A DNA stretch of 64,000 bases from Pedosphaera parvula Ellin514. Its GTDB lineage: Bacteria > Verrucomicrobiota > Verrucomicrobiia > Limisphaerales > Pedosphaeraceae. Positions 44,655-53,593 of the stretch are shown here, in pieces. Position 1 is the stretch's first letter. Every line of letters begins with the position of its first letter. The notes under the pieces were generated by a model that saw nothing but the letters and a program-made list of their open reading frames with translations, did no database searches and was not told the DNA's origin. The DNA lies in the NCBI RefSeq assembly GCF_000172555.1, contig NZ_ABOX02000026.1, positions 1 to 64,000 of the forward strand. Direction: 5' to 3'. Position numbers and translations under genes: made by a program.

Positions 44655-45329
44655 TCAGCCAAAGAAGTCTCTGGCATCCAATGCATAGTCTGTGCAGATC
44701 CCATCGATGTGCCAAGACTTAAAATCCTGCCAGCGACGCCTCATTGCCGCACGGTCAAACCCATGAATCTCCGGGGAAATTACGTAAAAAAGCCGGCCGG
44801 CCTCCTGCACTTTCTTCACTTCACTTTCGGTAAGCCAAAGTGAGTCAAACTCATCAGCCCAAACAACTTCTGCCGGTATCGACAGGCATTGCGCCAAACT
44901 TTCATTACGGTCACTCAGACGTGAGGCCATGCGAACCTGATTGCCACCGGGCAGCGAACGAATCTTTTTTTGGGAAGAACCCGGAGTCCTGGACTCCAAA
45001 AGCTCGAAATCAAAATAAAAACATTTCCGACCCAACCGCCCTGCCTTCATGAGTTCTATCAAGACCGGTTCGTAGCCCAGTTCCTTCACATTAATGGCCA
45101 GTTCCATTTCCGGATGCTGCTTAAATATATTTGTATAGGCGTCGAGGGCATTATCCGGAGTCCGGGGATGTGGATCATGGCTGATGTAAAACTCACCAGC
45201 AGCGTCCCGCCGCAAATCTGTTTCCAGACCGAATCCCAGTTCCAACGCCTTCGCACAGGCCGCCAGGGAATTTTCCACCACCGAACGCGGACCGGTCAGG
45301 TTTGCCCGATGGGCCATAATGGTAATCAT
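44655..45329 (-). CDS. Glycerophosphodiester phosphodiesterase-like protein
   Basis: A 224-residue TIM-barrel protein of the GDPD type: MAHRANLTGPRSVVENSLAAC (HR and E-N), LGFGLETDLRRDAAGEFYISHDPH (E-x-D and HD) and a late ICTDYALDA. These match the metal and catalytic residues of the family (His, Glu, Asp, His). GDPD cleaves glycerophosphodiesters, but relatives inside glycan clusters may act on polyol phosphate links. The start can be 45329 or 45317 (MAHRAN). It is 63 bases upstream of the cupin gene on the same strand, within the same operon-like run. Confidence 0.8.
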   Translation of the reverse strand: MITIMAHRANLTGPRSVVENSLAACAKALELGFGLETDLRRDAAGEFYISHDPHPRTPDNALDAYTNIFKQHPEMELAINVKELGYEPVLIELMKAGRLGRKCFYFDFELLESRTPGSSQKKIRSLPGGNQVRMASRLSDRNESLAQCLSIPAEVVWADEFDSLWLTESEVKKVQEAGRLFYVISPEIHGFDRAAMRRRWQDFKSWHIDGICTDYALDARDFFG

Positions 45330-45397
45330 AAAGCTGCGCTATCAAGCGAGAATCGACCAAAAAAATGGCCGACTGGAAATCTTCGCAGGCATGGCGA

Positions 45398-46066
45398 TCA
45401 GGGTTTGCGGGCAATCACCAGAAACTGTTTGCCGAAAATGCTCCATGCCGGCCGCAACTTTAGATACGTCCGGAGGAAAACAAGCGGATACTCCGGACTA
45501 TTAACCATCGTGTATGGAAGAAATCTTCCTTCGCAGCGATCGACCTGGAATCCACGAGTCGTGACAGCTTCTTTCAGAGACTCCTCGGTCAGCGCCAAAT
45601 GGTGATCCCAAAATTCCCAATATTTGCCGGGCAAATACTTGATATTAGGGCCCATGGCGATCAGGCGGCCGCCCGGTGCCAGGCAACGTCGCGCTTCGTC
45701 AAGAGTCCTGCCCAGGGCAGCCTTATCCGGCAGATGCTCAAAAAAATTGCTCGTGAAAACCACGTTGAGCGAACCTTCCGGTAACTGCCACTTTTGGGAG
45801 CAGTCCTGTTCCAAAAAAGTTACCGACTTCTCCAAAAAACCCGGGGCGTTCGGGTTTAAGTCCATTGCATACCTTTTGCCGCACTGGACCTGATTGATGA
45901 ATTCGCCATAACCGCAACCCAGATCCAAAACCGTCTCCGTCGAACCGATATATTTTTGGAAAAAGTCCCCGAGCAGGATCGACCAGACACGTGAACGATA
46001 CTGGCGCGTGCTTTCAAATCGCGTTTCGTAAATACGCTTTAAATCCTGGGGATCGTTGGCGCTCAT
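45398..46066 (-). CDS. Class I SAM-dependent methyltransferase
   Basis: A 222-residue methyltransferase with motif I ETVLDLGCGYGEFINQV (residues ~44-60), YAMDLNPNAPGFLEKS as motif II, GSLNVVFTSNFFEHLPDKAAL as the post-I acidic/FEHL motif and LAPGGRLIAMGPNIKYLPG. It has the profile of methyltransferases that modify sugars or lipids in cell-surface pathways. It overlaps the GT2 gene upstream by ATGA, so the two are coupled. Confidence 0.88.
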   Translation of the reverse strand: MSANDPQDLKRIYETRFESTRQYRSRVWSILLGDFFQKYIGSTETVLDLGCGYGEFINQVQCGKRYAMDLNPNAPGFLEKSVTFLEQDCSQKWQLPEGSLNVVFTSNFFEHLPDKAALGRTLDEARRCLAPGGRLIAMGPNIKYLPGKYWEFWDHHLALTEESLKEAVTTRGFQVDRCEGRFLPYTMVNSPEYPLVFLRTYLKLRPAWSIFGKQFLVIARKP

Positions 46067-46893
46067 TTCTTTTTGTAATCACCGCGGCTGAAATATTTCT
46101 CGAGCCATATGTAGAGACAAATAAACAAGTACCGACTCCCCATCTCCTTGATCTTGAGCTTTGCCTCACCGGTTCGCCGGTTGCGCCAGGTGATGGGAAT
46201 AACGGTCCAGGTGTATCCGCGCACAATGGCTTTCAACGGCAGCTCCACCGTAAGGTTGAAATGAGGAGAGATTAGCGGCCGGCACCCCTCAATCACGGTT
46301 TTGCGATAACATTTGAAGGCATTGGTCGTGTCATTGAGCTTGACCCGGAAAAGCACCTTCAAAAAGAAATTTGCCAGCCGATTCACAAACAACTTGAAGC
46401 GGGGATAATCAATGACACCGCCACCTTTCATGAAACGGCTGCCAAACACACAGTCGTATCCCTCTTGCAACTTCTTCCAATACCGCACCACATCCCGGGA
46501 ATCATCGGACTCATCCGCCATCATGATGGCCACTGCATCGCCCGTGGCCTGGTCCAGGCCATGGATGATTGCGCGGCCAAATCCATGCAATCCATTGTTT
46601 TGAACCGGCCGCAATTCGCGGATTTGTTTGGCGACCTCCGTCAAAATCTCCCACGTCCGGTCCTTGCTCCCGTCATCAACCACCACGATTTCATGGGGAA
46701 TATTTTGCAGTTTGAGCTCCAGATGCAGATGCTCCACGGTCGAGGCGATGCAACCCTCTTCATCCCTTGCGGGGATTACCACGGAAAGCAACGAAAGCGG
46801 CTTGGCGGCGGACTTTTGTTCGCCTGTTTTCAAGTCATTAACTCCGCCGGGACTTGCCCCTGCTTTTTCAATTGGTTGTGCTTGCAACATCAT
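46063..46893 (-). CDS. Glycosyltransferase family 2 (dolichol-phosphate-sugar synthase-like)
   Basis: A 276-residue GT2 protein: LLSVVIPARDEEGCIASTVEHL, EIVVVDDGSKDRTWEIL (DDGS at ~74-80) and VAIMMADESDDSRDVVRYW (the acidic DESDD motif that binds Mg). The region RNRRTGEAKLKIKEMGSRYLFICLYIW at the C-terminus carries a basic, membrane-proximal tail. It resembles polyprenyl-phosphate-sugar synthases (DPM1/GtrB), which make lipid-linked donors for GT-C enzymes such as 50415-52340. It is coupled by ATGA to both neighbours. Confidence 0.9.
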   Translation of the reverse strand: MMLQAQPIEKAGASPGGVNDLKTGEQKSAAKPLSLLSVVIPARDEEGCIASTVEHLHLELKLQNIPHEIVVVDDGSKDRTWEILTEVAKQIRELRPVQNNGLHGFGRAIIHGLDQATGDAVAIMMADESDDSRDVVRYWKKLQEGYDCVFGSRFMKGGGVIDYPRFKLFVNRLANFFLKVLFRVKLNDTTNAFKCYRKTVIEGCRPLISPHFNLTVELPLKAIVRGYTWTVIPITWRNRRTGEAKLKIKEMGSRYLFICLYIWLEKYFSRGDYKKK

Positions 46894-47960
46894 GGTGCAG
46901 ATAATTCCAGCCAGTCAGGGTGTGCTTCAGCGTGACGCGCGATCTCATCAAGAATGGCTTCGAGCTTTGTCTCCGGCTCCCAGTTCCAGGCTTTGCCGGC
47001 CAGGGTCGAATCCAACACCATCCAGGGAATATCGAAAGCCCGATTGCGTCCATCGCTCTCGACGGTATGCGGACCAAATCGCGCCGCACACCAATCGCTC
47101 AACTGCGCCAATGAAGTGGCACTCGCCTCGCCGCCACTGACGTTGGCGATGCGCGGTTTGCCAGCACCCTTCCCGGCTTCCATTTGCTTTAATACCAGTG
47201 AAACAATATCCCGCGGGTGAAGGCAATCGCGAACTTGAGCTCCCTGGCCATTAAATCCGATATATTTCATCGGCTTCCGGCGCAGCCAGGAATTAATCCA
47301 GAAACTAAAAATGCCCTGGTCTGCCCGGCCAAACTGGCCTGCCCCGGCCAATACTCCGCAACGATTGATCCAAACTGGAAAGCCGAATGTCTCGCCATAC
47401 TCCAGGGCCAGATGTTCCGATGCCAGCTTGGTGCTGCCATAGAGCGATACCGGGGGAGTGGTCGAAAAAGTCTCGGCCACACCCTTTCGGGAAAGCCCAG
47501 GTGGCAGGATGGCCCCGGGGTCGGGCACATAAGCCTTTTTCACTTCCATCACCTTCATTTCCGCCAACGGTGCAATGGAATAAACGCGGCTGGTGCTCAA
47601 CAGCGTGAATCCAGCTTTTCTTGCCTTGCAGTACTCCAGAAGATTGATGGTACCAACCAGATTATGTTCCACCAATTGGCGGCTGCTCACCTGCCCATCC
47701 ACACCGGCGAGGACGCTGGGATTGGCCGCGGCATCGATAACCCAGTCAGCCGGTGGCAGCACTTCCAAATCCGTGGCGCTCCGCACATCGGCGTGCAGGA
47801 CGCGCACCCCCATTCGCTTTAGGTTCACCCGGTTGAGCTCACTTCCAGGCCGAATGAAATTATCGAAGCCGAGCACTTCGATGCTGCTGAAATTCTCACG
47901 CAGATGAGCAGCGATGGTGCTGCCCACAAACCCGCAAATTCCACTAATAATCAGCCTCAT
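46890..47960 (-). CDS. NAD-dependent nucleotide-sugar epimerase/dehydratase (extended SDR)
   Basis: A 356-residue extended SDR. The dinucleotide motif is ISGICGFVGSTIAAHL (GxxGxxG, residues ~6-20) and the active site has VSLYGSTKLASEHLALEYG (Y-x-x-x-K, ~175-190) with Ser/Thr in LLSTSRVYSI. CGVLAGAGQFGRADQGIFSF and VRDCLHPRDIVSLVLKQME are typical of NDP-sugar epimerases. It probably converts one NDP-hexose or NDP-deoxysugar in the cluster. It is coupled by ATGA to the GT2 downstream. The second SDR (48012) lies 51 bases upstream. Confidence 0.88.
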   Translation of the reverse strand: MRLIISGICGFVGSTIAAHLRENFSSIEVLGFDNFIRPGSELNRVNLKRMGVRVLHADVRSATDLEVLPPADWVIDAAANPSVLAGVDGQVSSRQLVEHNLVGTINLLEYCKARKAGFTLLSTSRVYSIAPLAEMKVMEVKKAYVPDPGAILPPGLSRKGVAETFSTTPPVSLYGSTKLASEHLALEYGETFGFPVWINRCGVLAGAGQFGRADQGIFSFWINSWLRRKPMKYIGFNGQGAQVRDCLHPRDIVSLVLKQMEAGKGAGKPRIANVSGGEASATSLAQLSDWCAARFGPHTVESDGRNRAFDIPWMVLDSTLAGKAWNWEPETKLEAILDEIARHAEAHPDWLELSAP

Positions 47961-48011
47961 TCAGTTTTGTGTTTCGGCGCGTAAATGGCGGCGATCAAAG
48001 GCTTACATTGG

Positions 48012-49067
48012 TTATTGCTCGACACAAGCCGCATGGATTTCCTTCAAGATGCCCATTAAGTCGTAGCGATATTTCCATTGCGGATAGTGTGTTTGGAATT
48101 TCCGGACGTCGCTAATCCACCAGATATGGTCGCCGATGCGATTGTCCTCGACATATTTCCAGTCCAATTTACGTCCGCTTATCTGCTGGCAAAGATCGAT
48201 TGCTTCCAACATCGAACAATTGGAATGGCGGCTGCCGCCCATGTTGTAAACCTCTCCCGAGCGCGGCGCCAAAACGAATTGCCAGAAAGCCTCCACGAGA
48301 TCGTGACTATGAATGTTGTCCCGCACCTGTTTCCCTTCATAACCGAAAACGCGGTAAGGTTTGCCGGTGACCGTGCACTTCATGAGGTAGGCTAAAAATC
48401 CATGTAATTCAGTTCCAGCATGACCCGGGCCGGTCAGGCAGCCACCACGGAAACAAACGGTGCGCATTCCAAAATAACGACCATACTCCTGCACGAGGAC
48501 ATCCGCCGCCACCTTGCTCGCGCCAAACAATGAATGCTTCGTCTGGTCAATCGACATGGTTTCATCGATTCCCTCTTTATAAGCATGCGACAAATCGATT
48601 TCCCAGCGTTTCTCCTGCTTCACCAGTGGCAAGCGATTGGGTGTATCTCCGTAAACCTTGTTGGTGCTCGTGAAAACGAAAGCCGACTCCGGACAAAACT
48701 GCCGGGTCGCTTCCAGCAGGTTCAGCGTTCCCACCGCATTAACTCCAAAATCAGTGTGCGGTTCGCGGGCCGCCCAATCGTGGGAAGGCTGAGCCGCTGT
48801 GTGCACCACGGCCTTGATTTCACCGCCGTACTGTTTAAAAATTTTTTCAATCGCCCCAGCGTCACGAATATCGGCATCATAATGCCGATAGTTCTTCAGA
48901 TTTTTTTCCAAAGCCTGGCGGCTGGCGCTGGTGGAGGCTTCAGCTCCAAAAAAACGGGCGCGCATATCATTGTCGATGCCCACAATATGGAAATTCTCCT
49001 TGTGGAATCGCCGGCACGTTTCGGAACCGATCAATCCGGCGGCTCCTGTAACTACGATGACGCTCAT
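48012..49067 (-). CDS. CDP-paratose 2-epimerase-like extended SDR
   Basis: A 351-residue extended SDR with [19 protein letters not shown] (GxxGxxG), [52 protein letters not shown] and [17 protein letters not shown]. These are the landmarks of the RfbE/CDP-tyvelose epimerase group. The catalytic position that is Tyr in the Y-x-x-x-K motif reads [11 protein letters not shown], so Phe replaces Tyr. It would act on an NDP-sugar at C2 or a similar carbon. It sits 51 bases upstream of the other SDR and is co-directional with it. Confidence 0.82.
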   Translation of the reverse strand: MSVIVVTGAAGLIGSETCRRFHKENFHIVGIDNDMRARFFGAEASTSASRQALEKNLKNYRHYDADIRDAGAIEKIFKQYGGEIKAVVHTAAQPSHDWAAREPHTDFGVNAVGTLNLLEATRQFCPESAFVFTSTNKVYGDTPNRLPLVKQEKRWEIDLSHAYKEGIDETMSIDQTKHSLFGASKVAADVLVQEYGRYFGMRTVCFRGGCLTGPGHAGTELHGFLAYLMKCTVTGKPYRVFGYEGKQVRDNIHSHDLVEAFWQFVLAPRSGEVYNMGGSRHSNCSMLEAIDLCQQISGRKLDWKYVEDNRIGDHIWWISDVRKFQTHYPQWKYRYDLMGILKEIHAACVEQ

Positions 49068-49183
49068 GCTACCTGAATACCAGCCGTCCGCAAGCGAGGC
49101 AATAACAAAACCCGCGATTGGGCCCGCTCATGATCTGAGTTGAAAGAACCCGCATTCCACACACGCGCCGCTCCCCCAGTGGT

Positions 49184-50380
49184 TTACGTTGCTTCAGGCG
49201 GTGCTGGCGGTTTGCGGGAGGTGGTCTTCAAGCCGAGCACGCTCATGAAAAAGCTCGATGAGATGGTCTGGACGCTGATTACCAGGAGGGTGGCAGCCGG
49301 GATCAATCGGCGCAGGTTTTGGGAGTAATCCAGCGAACCATATCCCGCCTGTTTCCAAACCCACAGCGCACGGACGAGCATACCAAGTCCCAGCAGCAAA
49401 ATTATCAACCCGGCAACGATCCCTTTTTCCAGGGTGAAAATCCTGAATATTCGCGAAAACTTTGGATCGTCCGGCAACAACCCTTCTGCAATTGCAAAAA
49501 CCTTCGTAAAAAAAGCGAGGGCCACAAACTGCACCCCGATGATCATCCACATGCAGGCGACCATGAGCGTTCCCACATCAAAATTCACCGACCCAATTTT
49601 GAAGGGAACCCAATAGGTCAGATTGGCCAGGATAAAACCCGTCAGGCATAAAAGCAGACCGGGAACCAGAAACAGCCAGCGTGGTGAATAAATCAACATG
49701 AACCGCAGATGCCGCCAACCGTCCCGCCACGGCTTGAGATGCGGTGGACGCGAACGTCCGTCCTTATGCAAAGTGATCGGCGTTTCCGAGATCCGCATCG
49801 ATTTCAAAGTCGCGACAATAACCATTTCGGAAGCGAACTCCATGCCGGTAGTCTTCAAGTCCATCCGGTCGTAGGCCTCCTTGGAAAACGCCCGCAGGCC
49901 ACAGTGAAAATCCTGTGCCGGGCTCCGGAAAAAGAGTTGCCCCAGAAATGAAAGGCTGGGATTGCCCAGCCACCGGTTTTTCCAGGGCATCGCCCCGGGC
50001 ATGATCGTGCCGCCGCCTTTGGGCAGCCGGCATCCCATCACCAGATCATCCCCTCCGCGCAATTTTTCCACGAAACCATTGATGTCGGAAAAATCATAGC
50101 TGTCGTCGGAATCTCCCATGATGATCCACTTGCCCAGGGCTGCTTCAATGCCATAACGCAACGCATTGCCATAACCTTTGGGCTTCACATGCACCACGCG
50201 GGCGCCGAGCTTTTCGGCAATTTCGATGGACCCGTCCTTGCTGCCGTTGTCAGCAATCAAAATTTCTCCCTTTACCCCTGCCCGCTCAATACCCACTTTT
50301 GCTTTCTTGATACAGGCAGCCAGGGTTTCAGCCTCGTTCAAGCAGGGCATCAAAATGGTCAGCTCAAATTGCGGTGGCAT
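49184..50380 (-). CDS. Glycosyltransferase family 2 with C-terminal membrane helices
   Basis: 398 residues from the ATG at 50380 (MPPQFELTILMPCLNEAETL). The GT2 domain (1-240) has EILIADNGSKDGSIEIAEKL and WIIMGDSDDSYDFSDI (acidic motif DSDD), plus GCRLPKGGGTIMPGAMPWKN and QDFHCGLRAFSKEAYDRMDL. Four hydrophobic segments follow (WLFLVPGLLLCLTGFILANL, then IIGVQFVALAFF and two more). Proteins with this layout make polyprenyl-phosphate-linked sugars or decorate membrane lipids (GtrB/DPM type). It lies 34 bases downstream of the GT-C gene. Confidence 0.9.
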   Translation of the reverse strand: MPPQFELTILMPCLNEAETLAACIKKAKVGIERAGVKGEILIADNGSKDGSIEIAEKLGARVVHVKPKGYGNALRYGIEAALGKWIIMGDSDDSYDFSDINGFVEKLRGGDDLVMGCRLPKGGGTIMPGAMPWKNRWLGNPSLSFLGQLFFRSPAQDFHCGLRAFSKEAYDRMDLKTTGMEFASEMVIVATLKSMRISETPITLHKDGRSRPPHLKPWRDGWRHLRFMLIYSPRWLFLVPGLLLCLTGFILANLTYWVPFKIGSVNFDVGTLMVACMWMIIGVQFVALAFFTKVFAIAEGLLPDDPKFSRIFRIFTLEKGIVAGLIILLLGLGMLVRALWVWKQAGYGSLDYSQNLRRLIPAATLLVISVQTISSSFFMSVLGLKTTSRKPPAPPEAT

Positions 50381-50414
50381 GGTTTGTTCTTTCAATTCCG
50401 GGTGGCGGATCGCT

Positions 50415-52340
50415 TCAATTTTTTTTCGTTTCTACAGATTTCAATTTTACAAGCCGCCATTCTGATTCTCCCCGGCTCGCGCGAAGATTGAGCCGGATCA
50501 CCTGCACAACTTCCGCGTTTATCCGCCCCAGCCATTCTTCAAAGGGCTCTGTATAATGGAGCGAAAACTGTTCCGAACTTACCAGCACATATTTTATGCC
50601 GCGGTCGCGCAGGTCTTCCGCGGTATCCTTCTGCAAAACATGCTTGATGCGCCGGCTACCGAACGGCTTCCACAATGAGGTCTCCGGGTCATCGAAAGAA
50701 ATTAAGCCGAGCACCGTGGCCTCGGGCGGCAGTTTCTCGAGGATCGGCGCAAAACCATTCGCCCGCTCTCCATACACCGTGTAAACGGATTGAGCCCGCT
50801 GCAGCAATGGATTTTGCCGGTTCGGGGCCATTGCCAACACATGTCGTGCAGGCCAAAGGGGTCTTGCGGGAGAAATAATCAGCAGCATTCCAGCCGCGAT
50901 GAAGAGCAGCAGTGCGAATCGTCTCCACCAAACATTCCGCACCAACCCTTCATTCCCGCGGCCCACCAGAAAAACTGGAATCAGCAAACCGTAGTAGGGT
51001 GTCAGCAACCTGGCCGCTGTGGTCAATCCAGACTTGGCCATAAATGCCAATAGGGAAATGAAAGGTGACATCAGCACCGCGGTCCGATAACCCTTTCCAA
51101 CGGGTTGAGTTTGCAGATTTGAACCTGCAGCCTTGGAACGTCTCAGGGACGCGATCACGCCGGCCACCAATAACACGGATATTCCCAGACCAAGTCCGGC
51201 ATCCTCCTCGATTTGCATTTCACCCAGTGCCAGATGCGCTCCCCCCGGTTCAAAATTCGTTTCCAAAACCTGGAGTGACGAAGGCGGTATTACTTTCATC
51301 ATCATCCGGTTCCAGGCCTTGGCCATGGGGAAGACCGGTGGAACCACGTTCTGCAGACCAATCAACAGGATGTTGTGTCGGATGAAAAACAACGGCGATT
51401 GCTTGTTCGTTTGCCAGTTTTCCGTCGCCAGGCCCGTCCAATCGCCACAATATTTGTAGTTAAGCGCCGCCATCGGGAGAAAGGAGGCTCCAACCGCAAC
51501 CATCCCTACCGCGATGGATGGGACAAATTTTTTGAACAGTAAAGGAACAGTTGGCAGGATTACGATGGCCCAAGGCAACAACAACGGGAGATTGCTGGTC
51601 TTTCCACTGCTCAACAACGCCGCCGCCAGGCAGGAATACCAGACATCGCTGACCCGGGAGGAAACGCGCGCGCGCAATGCGAAATCGACCGCTGCCAATC
51701 CAACCACGGCGCCAAACAGGTCGTTGCCAATGCTTCCCGCTTGCAGAAGAAAACAATAGGCGGTGGGCAACAGCCACATCCAATGCCACGCCACCCGCCG
51801 TCGCACTCCCAACCGGGTGAAAACACTGTAAATTAAACCGGGCAGCAAAAGGTAGCTGATGATGTTGATGAGGAAGAGCAACCGGTCACTTTTAGTGAGA
51901 GCGATGATGGGTACGGAAACCCATTCGAAGCCCACTGACCGGGAGTTCAACCGGTGAAACTCCGTATGAATCCAATGCCACTGCCCTTCGGCAAGCCAGT
52001 TCAAGATGCGCGGCACACGGTAGGACAAGGCATCGTAGTTGGTCGGCGGATAAATGAGTCCTCCCAGAAAAGCCATCGCCGCAAGCACGAGGAAAGCCCG
52101 GGGAAAGGAGCGACGAAACCGGGCTTTGAAGGTTGAAACCCACGAACCAGATGGCTCACCCGCCTTGGCTTGCCTCCACCACACGAACCCCAAGGCAGCT
52201 CCCACCAGCAGGATAACCGCATAGCCAACCGCATTCAGTTGGTGAAGGGCGGAAAGGATCCAACCGGCACAATTCAGGTAGGCACAAAGGATTATCCAAA
52301 ATGCGATACCAAGCGGGGTTCTCGTTCGGTTCTTCAACAT
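50415..52340 (-). CDS. GT-C type membrane glycosyltransferase (PMT/ArnT-like)
   Basis: 641 residues from the ATG at 52340 (the frame extends to 52397). About ten to twelve transmembrane helices occupy most of the protein. Near residues 70-100 the periplasmic loop has LIYPPTNYDALSYRVPRILNWL, with the Asp-containing YDA motif typical of GT39-like enzymes. The C-terminal soluble part (~520-641; GLISFDDPETSLWKPFGSRRIKHV, EWLGRINAEVVQVIRL) faces the periplasm. It would transfer a sugar from a polyprenyl-phosphate donor, which fits the GT2 donor synthases beside it. Confidence 0.8.
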   Translation of the reverse strand: MLKNRTRTPLGIAFWIILCAYLNCAGWILSALHQLNAVGYAVILLVGAALGFVWWRQAKAGEPSGSWVSTFKARFRRSFPRAFLVLAAMAFLGGLIYPPTNYDALSYRVPRILNWLAEGQWHWIHTEFHRLNSRSVGFEWVSVPIIALTKSDRLLFLINIISYLLLPGLIYSVFTRLGVRRRVAWHWMWLLPTAYCFLLQAGSIGNDLFGAVVGLAAVDFALRARVSSRVSDVWYSCLAAALLSSGKTSNLPLLLPWAIVILPTVPLLFKKFVPSIAVGMVAVGASFLPMAALNYKYCGDWTGLATENWQTNKQSPLFFIRHNILLIGLQNVVPPVFPMAKAWNRMMMKVIPPSSLQVLETNFEPGGAHLALGEMQIEEDAGLGLGISVLLVAGVIASLRRSKAAGSNLQTQPVGKGYRTAVLMSPFISLLAFMAKSGLTTAARLLTPYYGLLIPVFLVGRGNEGLVRNVWWRRFALLLFIAAGMLLIISPARPLWPARHVLAMAPNRQNPLLQRAQSVYTVYGERANGFAPILEKLPPEATVLGLISFDDPETSLWKPFGSRRIKHVLQKDTAEDLRDRGIKYVLVSSEQFSLHYTEPFEEWLGRINAEVVQVIRLNLRASRGESEWRLVKLKSVETKKN

Positions 52341-52545
52341 TAAATCACAAACATCTGTAAGGTCACGGCGACAGGAACTCGCATGGCGTACACCCAATAA
52401 TTATTTTACCGGCACCAATACGGGACAACCTATTTAGCCTATCAATCGCGTTCGGACTGGGTCAATGAGAAAGCCTTCCGACTGAGGTGGCATACGTGCC
52501 CGCACTTCCCGCTTTCTTTTTGGCCAAGGCATCTTATTTTAAGGC

Positions 52546-53031
52546 ATGCCTTCGTTTGATATTGTTTCAGAAGTGAACTCGATGGAAATCGAGAACGCCG
52601 TTAACCAGGCCAAAAAGGAATTGGCCACCCGCTTTGATTTCAAGGGGAGCAACGCCGAGATCGTCCTCGAGAAAAATGAGATCAAACTGAGCGCCGAGGA
52701 TAATTTCAAAGTAAAGACGCTCGTTGAAATGGTTCTTGGCAAACTTGCAAAACGTCAGATCAGCCTGAAGAACGTGGACAAGGGCGAACCCGACATCTCA
52801 CCCTTGGGACATGCCCGCCAGGTTATTAAAATCAAACAGGGACTCGAAACTGCGATCGCCAAACAGGTCACCACTTTCATCCGTGATTCCAAACTGAAGG
52901 TAACCACCCAGATTCAGGGAAACGAAGTCCGGGTTTCCGGCAAAAGCCGGGATGACCTGCAATCTGTTATCGCCGCCGTGCAAGGTCACGACTTCCCCGT
53001 CTCCCTACAATTCCAAAACTTCCGGGATTGA
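52546..53031 (+). CDS. yajQ: YajQ-family nucleotide/RNA-binding protein
   Basis: A 161-residue protein with full family length and the diagnostic text MPSFDIVSEVNSMEIENAVN, KELATRFDFKGSNAEIVLEK, GKLAKRQISLKNVDKGEP, GHARQVIKIKQGLETAIAKQ and VRVSGKSRDDLQSVIAAVQG. Members form a two-domain ferredoxin-like fold; in Xanthomonas YajQ binds cyclic di-GMP and acts with a transcription factor. The role here is unknown but conserved. It is unrelated to the glycan cluster and divergent from it. Confidence 0.95.
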   Translation: MPSFDIVSEVNSMEIENAVNQAKKELATRFDFKGSNAEIVLEKNEIKLSAEDNFKVKTLVEMVLGKLAKRQISLKNVDKGEPDISPLGHARQVIKIKQGLETAIAKQVTTFIRDSKLKVTTQIQGNEVRVSGKSRDDLQSVIAAVQGHDFPVSLQFQNFRD

Positions 53032-53377
53032 TCCGAGCCTGCTGCCAGCATTATCTGCACAGTCGGAAAATGCATCGACCCTGCCGATTCGCTTGATGCC
53101 TCCATGATAATAGAACCCACGATGGCATTCGCGCAGCAGAGCCGATTCAACCAGAACATGGCAGACGTTATCTCCTTCTCCCTTTGAAATGGGAGAAGGC
53201 CGGGATGAGGGAAGATGCGCTCGGGCTCTTCGTCGACTCGGGGACCTCCCGCACCTCCAACCGGGGTTGCTCCCCAGTCGCAGATCGCCTTGAACTGCCT
53301 ACTCGACGCTGGTCCAGCCAACCAAGTGATCAGGCACTGATTATGCTCCCTCATCACATCGAAATCTAAGATTTATT
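53032..53377. other. Intergenic region after yajQ
   Basis: About 346 bases without a credible gene. It holds a 9-bp hairpin, CCTTCTCCC/GGGAGAAGG (53174-53199) with an 8-base loop, which resembles the repeated GGGAGAAGG filler seen elsewhere in such genomes. No T-run follows, so a terminator is not supported. Confidence 0.4.
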
Positions 53378-53593
53378 ATGCAAGCCGAAGCATTGATTAA
53401 ATTGATCGAAGAAATGATCGAAATTAAAGTCCGGCAGCAGGCCGGAGCCAACGCTGCCATCAACTCCAAACTCCCCCCTGAATTAGCCCAGCTGATAGCC
53501 CGGACCAAAGTGGCCGATCGCGACCGAATCCTCCGTGTACGGAGCGAATTGCTGCAACTTTTGGGAAACGGAACCGGTGGGTTCGCTTCTTAA
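53378..53593 (+). CDS. Small hypothetical protein
   Basis: A 71-residue helical, soluble protein with heptad-like spacing (LIKLIEEMIEIKVRQQAG, PPELAQLIARTKVADRDRIL, VRSELLQLL). It has no known domain. It is preceded by a weak RBS region, but composition and length support a real gene. It is isolated from its neighbours by about 350 bases upstream and 900 downstream. Function unknown. Confidence 0.55.
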   Translation: MQAEALIKLIEEMIEIKVRQQAGANAAINSKLPPELAQLIARTKVADRDRILRVRSELLQLLGNGTGGFAS

